Assembly: GCA_027563935.2 (NCBI GenBank)
Contig: CM050453.2
Span: 83,612,665 to 83,676,664, forward strand
Direction: 5' to 3'
Length of the DNA: 64,000 nt
Origin: Costus lasius
Taxonomy: Eukaryota > Streptophyta > Magnoliopsida > Zingiberales > Costaceae
Shown here: positions 11,074 through 21,744 of the stretch, in pieces
How the letters are laid out: each line of letters opens with the position of its first letter
Position numbering within the stretch: position 1 is the first letter of the stretch
Translations under genes and position numbers: made by a program
The notes under the pieces: model-generated
Database searches by the model: none
What the model was told of the DNA's origin: nothing
Seen by the model: only the letters and a program-made list of their open reading frames with translations

Positions 11074-12013
11074 TGCTGGTGTTTATGCCCTAAGACCTAG
11101 TTTTGATATATCTTTTGTACTACTTGACACTGATATTTCTTATATATCATTCTGACATTATCATTATCATGTTTAGTTTACAGCTGTGATTATTTTCTTA
11201 CATGATAATGTCCCTGGAGACAGATTGGATCTGTGCTCAAACTCTAGTCTCCAGTCAATGTACCTGAGTGGGTAATGGACAGCTCTAATACATGTGAGAC
11301 TTGTATATGGGCTAACGCAGACATATGGGTATATCAGTATTAAATATACTGGACCGACCTGCAGTGAAGCTATGGCTTGGTGTCATGAGTTATCCTCACA
11401 AATGACAGGAGATGCATTGATCCCTGTACTTGAGGTCATTGACTCTTCTATATGGTTAGGGACATGTTTTGATACAACCTAACACATCACCATAGTTGGG
11501 AGGTCATAACGGTTGTCATTGAGTATGTCACGACCCATATGACAAGGTCAATGTACAGACACAGGATTTGCCCCTTCCTAAGGGAAGCTTGATATCCATG
11601 CACCCACCTATGGTTCTATGACTGAAAGTGTATGACCATACCTAGGTGAAAACCTGATTTAGTCATGACCATGAGATTGGGTAAAACAAGTGGTGACACA
11701 CTTGTCCAATCGGATATCAGTTTGGCAAAGAGACTGTAATGCATCAGTACCTTGTTGCGATGATAGGGATGACGATGTCGATATCCATTCCGATGACTTG
11801 GGTAGTAGTGATGCACTGCTAGGTTACCACTCACTGCTTGTGGTGACCTTGGGTCAACATTGCCAATGTTGGAGGAACCTATAGGGTCGCACACCTTGAT
11901 ATTCGAGTTCTCATATTGATCGAAAAGCCTTATGATCGAGTTATTGTATAGCTCGGATCTAGTTGGGAGATTTCATCGGTGCCAATGGGCCTAATGAGAT
12001 GGAAGGGACTTAA

Positions 12014-13957
12014 TGTTGGGAAACCCCGGGGATATTTTACAATTTTTCAGAGATGGACATTTCAAATACATTGCGCAGCGGAAACAATATCCCCTAAACA
12101 GGCCAGTCCCAAAAACCCAGTGAAGATCGTCAAGCAAGGGGATCGACACGATGTGATAGAAAGTACCTTTAGCAAGCTTGAGAATCGATGTCGAGGTAGG
12201 CGCCCAAGTGTTCGCCCTCTACAGTCTCACACACACGGATGCCTCGAGTTCTTTTCTTCCACGCCCGGTGCTAGCCTCGGGAAGAAGATCCAAGCCTTGT
12301 ATTCTTTCTACACCACTTGCACAACCTTCAAAGGAAGAAGTGCCAAGAGGAAGAAGGAAGAAGGAGATTGCCACCAAGCCCTTATCTCTCTTGTGCCAAG
12401 AGGAGAATAAAGGAAGAAGCTTGCGGCTAGGAAGGAGGAAGTTATTGCGCCAATACCCCTTTGCCCTCGCCTCTTGATTTGTTCACGCCTCCAAGGAATT
12501 GTCCACAAAGAGGGGCGGCAAGGGGTTGCTTTTATAGAGCAAGAGGCGGTTTGGGCAAGGGCTAGGATCATGACAAGTGTGTGGCTAGGATGAGGGGTTT
12601 TGAGGCATGGAAAGTCTCCAAGACTTTACCATAAACCTCATTCAACCTATCCATATTTGCCCAAGCACCATATCAGCCCAAGACATGCCTTAAAGACATT
12701 CATACCATTAAGGGTGAAGGGGGGAGGTGCATATTGCTTCCTTAATAAAGCAATTTTTCCAACTTCTCCCCATTATGTCCATAGGCGCCTATGGGAGAAG
12801 TTTTATCCCCATTATACTCTTTTAGCCTATTGCCTCTTCATGACAACTCGTTATTGGGCCTCATTGGATAATGAGCTAGCCCAAACTTCATTTCATGGGT
12901 TGATTAAGCACTTGGATCCAATTCAATGCAACCCTAATCCAAATGTGACCAACCATGGTCAATTTCAGGTCAACCTGCCATAAATGGAGTTTTGCTCCAA
13001 TAACATTCTTCCATCTCATCAGGCTCATTGGCGCTGATGAAATCTCCAAAATAGATCCGAGCTATCCAATAACTCGATCATAAGGCTTCACGATCAATAC
13101 GAGAACTCAAGTATCTTAGTGTGTGACCCTATAAGTTCTTCTGTTGCTGGCAGTGCTGACCAAAGGTAACCACAAGCAGTGAGTGGCACCTAGCAGTGCA
13201 TCGCTACTACCCAGGTCATTGGAATGGATATTAACATCGACATCCCCATCATCATGACTAGGTACAGATACATTACAGTCCCTTTGTCAAACTGATATCC
13301 GATTGGACAAGTGTGTCATCACTTGTTTTCACCCAATCACATGGCTATGACTAAATCAGATCTTCACCTGGGTATGGCCATACACTTTCAGTCATAGAAC
13401 CATAGAGAAGCTCCATGGATATCAAACTTCCCTCAGGAAGGGGCAAATCCTTTTGTCTGTACATTGATCTTCTAATATAGGTCGTGACATACTCAATGAC
13501 AACCTTTATAACTTTCCTATTACGGCGAGGTGTTGGGTTGCATCAAAGTATGTCCCTAACCATACAGTAGAGTCAATGACCTCAAGTCTAAGGATCAATG
13601 TATCTCCTATCACTTGTGAGGATAACTCATGACACTAAGTCATTGTCTCATAGCGGGTCTTGTCCAGTATATCTACCACTGATATACGCATATGTCTGTG
13701 TTAGCACCTCGTGCCTAACCAGCCCATATACCAGTCTCACAAGTACCATGGCTGACCTATATCCACTAAGGTACATTGACTGGGGACAATAGTTTGAGCA
13801 TATATCCAATCTGTCTCCAGGGACATTATCATGTAAGTTCACAATCGCAGGTGTAGACAAACATTGATAATGACAATGCCAAGATGAAATAAGAAATATC
13901 AAAGTCAAGTAGTACATAGGTTGACCAAATATAGGTCTCAGGGCATATACACCAACA
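12014..13957 (-). mobile_element. solo LTR of the same copia family, inverted
   Basis: It starts TGTTGGGAAACCCCGGGG and ends ATACACCAACA, the reverse complement of the copia LTR end and start. The whole 1944 bp matches the copia LTR on the opposite strand. CTTAA at 12009-12013 is repeated at 13958-13962 as the target duplication. Solo LTRs form by recombination between the two LTRs of one element. Confidence 0.9.
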
Positions 13958-14887
13958 CTTAATGGAGCCAAACTTTATTTTTGGCAGGTTGACCCGAAAT
14001 TGACCATGGTTGGTCACATTTGAGTTAGGGTTGCATTGGATTGGATCCAATGGCTTAATCAACTTGTGCAATGAAGTTTGGGCTAGCTCATTACCCAATG
14101 AGGCCCAATAATAAGTTGTCATGAAGAGATAATAAGACATAAGGGTATAATGGGGAGAATTCATACCCATTGGCGCCTAAGGGGCATAATGGGGTATGAA
14201 TGGCACATAGTGTTTCATTAGGAAGCAATTGGCATCTAGCCCTTCTTCCTTGGATGGAAAGCTTGCCTCTATGGCAAGGCTTGAGGCGCATATGGCTGAA
14301 TAGACTTCTTTGGAAGGTCTTTGGCGCATATGACTAATAGGAAAGGGTTTATGGTAAAGTCTTGGAGACTTACCTTAATCCAAAACTCTAATTTCTCCCC
14401 CCTGATACGATCCGCAAGTGTACGGATTTATCGAAGTAATAAAAAGATTATCGTTCCCAACAAGGATTAGGCGGTTTAGTACTAACTCTTCGACTTGTTT
14501 GAATCTAGGTAAAACGAAATGATGGGTTGTGTGGACTCTAAGTACGAGAATGTCGAAAATAGCGTTAAGGGAGATTCAAAATTTAGAAGATCGGGACCTC
14601 GGGGTTTCACCACACTGACATGTACAAATCATATAGATGTAACTCTTTTAATAGAAAATTTGATCATGAAAGGAACTTTTCCTAATGTACGAATTACCTC
14701 CTTCCGAAGCGTAATCTGGTATCTAACTACATTAACTCCCTACTCCCGTGACAGTTAACATACCTAGACCCAATAAGTTCTAAGAAAAGTTTAATAAATC
14801 CTTCAAACAAATCCAAACTACTCCCGTGATTTGATTCGTAAGTTTAATTGAAACAGATCCGACGTTGCGATTCACCTCCTGGTACTT

Positions 14888-16010
14888 TAACACGTCCCGC
14901 AAGTGCACGGTTATGTCGAAGTAATATAAAAGATATCAAATCCCACAGGGAACAAGGCTGAGTACCAGAAAATCTAAGTTTTAATAGCTAGGCGAATCGA
15001 AACGTGGTTTTGAAAACTTGAGTAATCGAAAAGAAGAAGATCAAAACTATGACGGTAGAGAGTAAATATGAGAGAGATATCAGGGCTACGGTTTCCACCA
15101 CGATGATGATCTTAATCATGCTTAAATTTTCAATTATCCGAATTATTGATTTTGCACAAGGAATCTATCCCTAGGGTACAAGGTGCCCTCTCTCGAGTGT
15201 ACACCTCGGTGTTCAACTAAGACGATCTCCTACTCTCGCGGTGGATCATTTTAGATGAACCCAATGAGTTCTATGACAGATTATGAAACCCTCTAGCGAA
15301 GACCAAGCACTCTCGTGTCGTGGTCTCACAAGTTTTACTAAGAGATTCCACCCTTACGATCCTCCTCTCGGTATGAATCGTAACAGCTTAAACATGAAAA
15401 TACTCGGCCAAGGTAAAATCATGATAAATGCACATCAAAGTAAAATATGCTCATAATACAATCCAAGTAATAGAATTAAAGTAGAGTTTGCAATCAAAAT
15501 CGTCAACGGGCTTCAACCAAGCCTTGAAATAGGGTTTACACTACAATCATCATTTAAATGCCTAAAATCTCTCTTTTAATGGAAAGAAAACTACAAGGAA
15601 GTGAATCTAAGAGGAAGGAGACGATAAACCGAAAGTATCTAGAAGAAATCGTGATGATCTAACGTCTCAATCTCTGAAAAGCACCGAAAATTCGCTTCGT
15701 CGTCGTGTTCTTCCGCCCTCTGCTGCTTCATTGCTTGATTCTTCGATATTTAGGCCATGACAATTAGGGCTTTTATATCGCACGTCTTCTCTTTCGAATT
15801 AGCTTTCCATAGAATCCTTACTTACCAAATTTGGACTTCAAACGAGTTGAAAATCAGAGAAAATCTGAGTGGGACTCGGGTTCGCATGCGCCAAGGTCGA
15901 AATCACGGGTGAACCCCACCGGGTTCACCTGGTCGTGATGTATTCTGCACAGTTTGGTCGAGAGAAGCACGGGTGAACCCCGCCGGGTTCACATGCCCGT
16001 GAAGCTCTCG
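14888..16010 (-). repeat. 3' LTR (truncated) of family A copy 1
   Basis: It matches 18695-19885 of the right LTR, with the minus-strand TATA at 15770-15777 and two GGTGAACCC/GGGTTCACC palindromes (about 15903-15935 and 15968-16002). It stops inside the palindrome array; the LTR start, present at 19890-20199, is missing. The junction with protease lies near 16010. Confidence 0.75.
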
Positions 16011-16032
16011 ATTTCTGCTGCTCATGATTCTC

Positions 16033-17229
16033 CTAGCTTTCTTCTTTGTTTTCATCCGGACTTGCATCACCCTCCAGTAATGCGACATACTTCTCAGCCT
16101 TTCCTTCATCATCTTTATCAACAGAGTTTGTCAGGGCAAGTTCCAAGGGGTCCACTTCCTCACTGAAGGGCTCAACATGCTGTATAGCTTTTTCAACAAC
16201 GTCCACGCTCCAGCATATACCTGTGAGAGAAGGTTTTTTCAAGGTGTCAGCCAGATCAAATTGAATAATGTTGCCACAAATGTTTAAGGATAGTTTCCCA
16301 TTCTTAACATCCATGATAGCGCCAGCAGTAGCAAGAAAAGGTCTCCCTAGAATGATAGGGAGCCTGTCATCCTCATCAATCTCCAAAACAACAAAATCAG
16401 CAGGAATAAAGTAATCTCCTACTTTAACAGGTACGTCCTTTAGAATACCAACTGGTTGACGCACTGATCTGTTTGCAAGTTGTATAGAAATATTAGTCGG
16501 TTGCAAATCCCCTAAGTCTAGCCTTTTACATTGTGACAATGGCATGAGGCTAACGCTTGCTCCTAGATTGCACAGAGCTCTCTGAAAGGACATCTCCCCA
16601 ATCTGGCAGGGTATAGAGAAACTGCCTAGGTCCTTAAGCTTCTGAGGGAGCTTGTTCTGAATGATGGCGCTGCACTCTTTAGTAAGTGCAACGGTCCCTT
16701 GATCTTCCAGCTTCCTCTTATTAGATAAGATGTCTTTCACGAATTTTGCATAAGTCGGCATCTGCGAAAGAGCATCAACGAAAGGGATGTTAATATAAAG
16801 TTTCTTTAACACTTCTAAAAACTTACCAAACTGCTTGTCCAATTTAGCCTTAATAAGCCTTTGTGGAAAAGGGATTGGTGGCTTATATGTAGGCGGTCCC
16901 ACATAGGGTCGCTCTTCTTCGGCTGGTTCAGGTGCCACCGGTGTTAATTCTGGATGTGGTTCCACAGGTTCTGGTATCACCTCATCTCTTCTGTCTTCGG
17001 TCGGCATCTTTGGATCCTCAAGTTGTTTGCCGCTTCGAGTGGAGATTGCATTGCAATGCTCCCTCGGGTTTACCTCTAGTTGGGATGGAAGCTTGCCTGG
17101 TGCTCTAGAAGATGAGCTAGCTTGCTGGGCTAGCTGACTCTCCAGCATCTTGTTGTGTGTCTCCAGGGAGTCTATCCTTGTCATCATAAGCTTCATCATG
17201 TCTGTCAGTCCTTCAAGTTGTTTTCTCAA
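16033..17229 (-). pseudogene. gag-pro: Athila-type gag C-terminus and aspartic protease (family A copy 1)
   Basis: An open frame of 398 codons. It begins with a coiled-coil-like segment (MDSLETHNKMLESQ-type), then the conserved NPREHCNAISTRSGKQLE, PPIPFPQRL, and the DKQFGKFLEVLKKLYINIPFVDAL block. The protease active site reads ALCNLGASVSLMP, with Asn (codon at 16567-16569) where the related copies have the catalytic Asp. ILGRPFLATAGA follows. The frame ends at 16033, shortly before the deletion junction. The protein could not be active because the catalytic Asp is gone. Confidence 0.85.
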
Positions 17230-18549
17230 CTGTGAATCATTATTTGGCCTTGGCTGTGGGAGGTGGCGTATTGTAGTTCCTAGCCTGAAATCCTGATGGT
17301 CTGAAATTGTTCTGTTGGGGCTGCCTGAAATTTCCTTGTGGGGGCTGGGCTTGCTGTGGTGGAACTTGTCTAAGTTGCATTGGTTGAGCTATTCGGTATG
17401 AGAAGTTTGGGTGGTTGTGCCATCCTGGATTATATGTGCTAGAATATGGGTTGTTGTTGGGATTGAAGTTTCCAACAGCATTCAATTGCTCAGAGTGGTT
17501 CACAGCCATCCGTCCATCTCCTGCCTAACAATCTACCCCTACATGACCTGCAACTCCACAAACCTCACAAGAAATAGCGTTAACATCCATTGAATTAACA
17601 GACCAAGAATCAATCTTTCTAGTCAAATTGTCTACCTTTGTTGTAAGAGCGGTTAGAGAGTCAAGGTCATACATACCTGACTTCTTGTTAGATGTACCTC
17701 TCTCAGATGTCCATTGGTGATGGTTGATTGCCATGTCCTCGAGGAGGTTCATTGCATCTTCCACTCGTCTATTCATCAGAGCGCCCCCTGCTGCTGCATC
17801 CACTGTAAGTCTTGTGTTGTAATCCAACCCGCTATAGAACGTCTGGATTAAAAACCAAGTCTCAATTCCGTGATGTGGACACATCCTTTGGAGCTCTTTA
17901 AATCTCTCCTAGGCCTCATATAAGGATTCTCTATCCTTCTGCATGAAACTCGTTATCTGATTCTGCAATGAATTATTTTGGATGGAGGGAAGTACTTGGA
18001 GAGAAAGGCTTGAGAAAGCTCCGCCCATGTTTTTATCGAAATAGAAGGTAGCGTGTGCAGCCAAGCTCTCGCTCTATCCCTTTAAGAGAAGGGAAACAAT
18101 CGCAACCTAATAGCATCACCAGACACACCGTTAATTTTCAGCATATCACAATATTCTAGAAAAATAGAGAGGTGCATATTGGGGTCCTCAAGAGGAGAAC
18201 CTCCAAATTGGTTTTGTTGCACCATAGAAAGAAGAGCAGGTTTTATTTCAAAATTATTGGCCTCAACAGTGGGCCTCGCGATCCCTGATTGTAAACCATG
18301 TGCGTAGGGAGCAGAGTAGTCCTTCAATGTCCTATTGTTATAGTTGTTCCCCACTAGTTGAGGTATCTGATCATTGTTCACTCCAAGTTGAATGTGTTCC
18401 ATCTGATTTTCTCCTCCTGGATGGTTCATGTTTTCATTCTTCTGAATTTGGATTTGCTTCCTTCTTGTCCTGAATGTGCGTTCGATCTCCGGATCAATGT
18501 CAAAGAATGTACTTGCCCTAGAGCTTCTTCGCATAAAATGGTCAGTCAA
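17230..18549 (-). pseudogene. gag: Athila-type gag (family A copy 1)
   Basis: It reads leftward from 18549. The N-terminal part has TVEANNFEIKPALLSMVQQ and DAIRLRLFPFS. After a frameshift near 18082 come QNQITSFMQKDRESLYEA, a stop, then CPHHGIETWFLIQTFYSGLDY, and the zinc knuckle CEVCGVAGHVGVDC near 17525-17575. A Gln/Pro-rich tail (17240-17509) leads to protease. Gag forms the particle and binds RNA. Several stops and at least one frameshift break it. Confidence 0.85.
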
Positions 18550-18670
18550 AATTTTAAAATTCTAAGGCAACGGGCAAATAAAGAGAAAAAGAAAAATAGC
18601 AGTGCAGTAAAGAAAAACTAACTAAAACTAGTCTACCAATTCTCAGAAATATACTAATATTAACCGTTGT

Positions 18671-18688
18671 TCCCCGGCAACGGCGCCA
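18671..18688 (-). promoter_or_regulatory. tRNA-Asp primer-binding site, family A copy 1
   Basis: TCCCCGGCAACGGCGCCA on the plus strand is identical to the 3' end of plant tRNA-Asp with CCA, so the minus strand carries a perfect 18-base PBS. It fixes the orientation and marks the 5' LTR as 18695-20199. Confidence 0.9.
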
Positions 18689-18694
18689 AAAACT

Positions 18695-20199
18695 TGACAC
18701 GTCCTGCAAGTGCACGGTTATGTCGAAGTAATATAAAAGATATCGAATCCCATAGGGAACAAGGTTGAGTACCAGAAAATCCAAGTTTTAATAGCTAGGC
18801 GAATCAAAACATGGTTTTGAAAAGTTAAGTAATCAAAAACAAGAAGATCAAAGCTACGATGGTAGAGAGTAAATATGAGAGAGATATCAGTGCTATGGTT
18901 TCCACCACGATGATGATCTTAATCGCGCTTAAAATTATTAGTAATTTTGCACAAGGAATCTATCCCTAGGGTACAAGGTGCCCTCTCTCGAGTGTACACC
19001 CCGGTGTTCGACTAAGACGATCTCCTACTCTCGCGGTGGATCGTTTTAGACGAACCCAATGAGTTATATGATAGATTATGAAACCCTCGAGCGAAGACCA
19101 AGCATTCTCGTGTCATGGTCTCGCAAGTTTTACTAAGAGATTCCACCCTTACGATCCTCCTCTCGGTATGAATCATAACGGCTTAAACATGAAAATACTC
19201 GGCCAAGGTAAAATCACGATATATGCGCATCAAAGTAAAACATGCTCACAATACAATCCAAGTAATAGAATTAAAGTAGAGTTTGCAATCAAAATCGTCA
19301 ACGGGCTTCAACCGAGCCCCAAAATAGGGTTTATGCTACAATCATCATTGAAACACCCAAAATCTCTCTTTTAATGAAAAGAAAACTACAAGGAAGCGAA
19401 TCTAAGAGGAAGGAGATGATAAACCGAAAGTATCCAGAAGAAATCGTGATGATCTGACGTCTCAATCTCTGAAAAGCACTGAAAATTCGCTTCGTCGCTG
19501 TGTTCTTCCGCCCTCTGCCGCTTCATTGCTTGATTCTTCGATATTTAGGGCATGAAAATTAGGGCTTTTATATCCCACATCTTCTCCTTCGAATCAGCTT
19601 TCCATAGAATCCTTACTTACTAAATTTGGACTTCAAACAGGTTGAAAATCAGAGAAAATCCGAGTGGGACTCGGGTTCGGATGCGCTAGGGTTGAAATCA
19701 CGGGTGAACCCCGCCGGGTTCACCTGGCCGTGATGTATTCTGCACAGTTTGGTCGAGAGAAGCACGGGTGAACCCTGCCGGGTTCATATGCTCGTGAAGT
19801 GCTATGGCCACTTTGAGTGCCGCGCAACAGAGAGAATCACGGGTGAACCCCGCCGGGTTCACCTGCCCCTGAAGCTCTCTGTGAAGTAACCTTGCGTCTG
19901 GCGATAAAAACCGGTGAACCCCATGGGGTTCACCTGACCGTATTTTTCAGGCTAACTCCGATTGATCCCAAATTTGACGGGCAACTTCCTTTTCATGTAA
20001 GAAATCATCTCATGGCTTTAGAATCTTCAAAAGACATCAAAAATGGGTGATTTTACCTAAAATTCCATAAAAGCAAGAAAAAGTGAAGATTCCGAAGCTT
20101 TCAAGTAAATAAGCCTTAAAAGAGTGTGAAAGTATCAAAATAAGCCTAGATTTATCATGAAATACAAAGGAAAATTACTACTAAAATGCAAGGCATCAT
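18695..20199 (-). repeat. 5' LTR of family A copy 1
   Basis: A 1505-bp LTR ending TGACACGTCC on the left and CATCA on the right. The minus-strand TATA (CTTTTATA) is at 19565-19572. Upstream of it in transcription sense (19697-19945) are four palindromes. The LTR start has no recognisable protein. Confidence 0.85.
19697..19945 (-). promoter_or_regulatory. palindrome array upstream of TATA, family A
   Basis: Four copies of a GGTGAACCC..GGGTTCACC palindrome, most framed by an outer CACGG..CCGTG pair, sit at about 19701, 19764, 19840 and 19911 (63-76 bases apart). They lie 130-380 bases upstream of the TATA box in transcription sense, where enhancers of LTR promoters are usual. The binding factor is unknown. 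Confidence 0.7.
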
Positions 20200-21732
20200 A
20201 CTTCTCGCAACATCTGATACGAAATTATACATGGCCGATGCAAATTATGAACAAAACATAGTTTCAATCAAATCGTGATACCATAATCATATAAAAAGAG
20301 TGAGAATGCAATTTAACTCATACTTGTCAGCGGGCTAGGCCCTTAATCCCGAAACAAAGGTCTACTCGCTCATGTTCTTAAGAAACGATATGTTTATACG
20401 ATGAACAAGAATAGATCTTCTAAAAATCGTTAGAAATTCACTAAGACAAAAATTTAATTGGCTTCCCCTTGATCTGATGATGAAGAAGAGTCGATCAAAC
20501 TTGTCTTTTGCGTGGAATCTCACCAGAATCTGCTCAGAAATCAGAAATTCTCCCTAGTCGTCACCGCCGGTTGTCTTCATCCAAAAAGCTCTCTTTAACC
20601 CTTGAAAAATCCCATCTTTTATAGTTTGTCCGGTTCGGAACCCATCAAGGAGTGTTTCTGCAAAGTTTGGTTCAAATCCGGTTCAAATCGGGAAAGAATC
20701 GAGTGAAAAACTCGTCGGGCGGACGTTTTCACGGTACGTAATATGTTCACGGCCAAGGCCGTAAAAGCTTATGTGTACAGCTCTTTGTATACAGAAAGTT
20801 TCATGGACCGTGATGGATTCACAGCTTCACCCATGAAAGTTTCTGTGCATTTCCATACTTAGCTGTTTTTCACCCTTTGCTCGAACACAAAATTACGGCC
20901 GACTCCATAATTACGGCCACGGCCGTAAATATTGAATTTTTCACCATTTTCGCTCCAAATTTGACGTGTAAGCTCGTGATCTCCTCGGGAATCATGCTGT
21001 GGCTTCAAAACTCATGAAATCCATCATTTTCGTGCCTTTTTATCTACATTTTTAATAAAATCGAGAAAAGTGAAGATTCTGTGCCAAGTGAAGTAAAAAT
21101 ATCAAAATTAACACAAAATCATACAATTAAGCCAAAAATTTAGTATAAAATATAGGCAAAAATGTGGTGTAAATACAACGCATCACCCCCCCCCCCCAAA
21201 ACCCTACCTGCATGTCTCTTGGTTGAATGCGCCTATAACCCTTATCTTGTCGTCCCTTGCTCTATAATATATGATAACATATGCGAGAGATGAATAAGTG
21301 ATCAGCGAAAACTGCTAAGGGTGAGAGCAACTCCTATAGGCGCAATACCTCTTCCATCTTGGAGCTGCAAGTTCTCTGCTTCACTTCTTCTTGGCACAAG
21401 TTGAAGAAGTGCTTGGTGGCATCATCTCCTTCCTTCTCATCCTTGGTGCAACTTTCCTTAAAGGTGGCACAAGCATACAAGAAGGACTCTAAGACTTAGA
21501 TCTTCTTCCCGAGGCTAGCACCGGGTGTGGAAGAAGAGAACTCGAGGGATCCATATGTGTGAGACTGCAGAGGGTGCACACTTGGGCGCCTACCTCGACA
21601 TCGCCCTGCTCTTGCTCTAGGTACTTTCTCCTCTCACTGGGTTTTTGGGACCGTCTTGTTGCGGGGATATACTTCCTCTGCGTCTATGTATTATTTGTAA
21701 AATTATAAAATATCCTCGTGGTTTCCCAATAG

Positions 21733-21744
21733 TGGTATCAGAGC
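21733..21744 (+). promoter_or_regulatory. initiator tRNA-Met primer-binding site of the copia element
   Basis: TGGTATCAGAGC directly follows the 5' LTR end. It is the classic plant copia PBS, complementary to the 3' end of initiator tRNA-Met. Confidence 0.9.

Larger units (their letters stand above)
14888..20199 (-). mobile_element. deleted Athila-type element, family A copy 1
   Basis: Left end TAACACGTCCCGCAAG (TG changed to TA), right end AAGGCATCA. The target duplication is TACTT (14883-14887, 20200-20204). Orientation is minus: the tRNA-Asp PBS complement is at 18671-18688, followed leftward by gag and protease. Reverse transcriptase, RNase H, integrase and the upstream part of the 3' LTR are deleted; protease sequence runs almost directly into LTR sequence near 16010. 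Confidence 0.85.
14403..21185 (-). mobile_element. solo LTR of an Athila-type family B element, split by a nested element
   Basis: The two pieces are 14403-14887 and 20205-21185, together about 1.47 kb, the LTR length of family B (compare 34549-36035). Left end TGATACGATCCGCAAGTG, right end CAACGCATCA. It is flanked by C5 on both sides (14398-14402, 21186-21190) within a C-rich stretch of the copia LTR. The minus-strand TATA (CTTTTATA at 20616-20623) and YACGG/CCGTR dyads at about 20730-20930 match the other family B LTRs. No internal region is present. Confidence 0.8.
11074..21731 (+). repeat. 5' LTR of the copia element, in three pieces
   Basis: The pieces are 11074-12008, 13958-14402 and about 21191-21731. 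They match the 3' LTR pieces 29042-29790 and 36036-37257 in order. Joined they give about 1.92 kb. The gaps are a reverse solo LTR (12014-13957) and a split Athila-type solo LTR (14403-21185). A TATA-like CTCTATAATATAT lies at about 21270. The end is CCCAATA, where CCAACA is expected. Confidence 0.85.

Noticed and set aside
14398..14402. C5 target duplication as strong proof
   Set aside because: It lies in a C-rich stretch of the host LTR, so it is weaker evidence than the other duplications; the split of the copia LTR supports the insertion instead.
21181..21200. Functional C-run
   Set aside because: Explained by the C5 duplication next to C-rich host LTR sequence.
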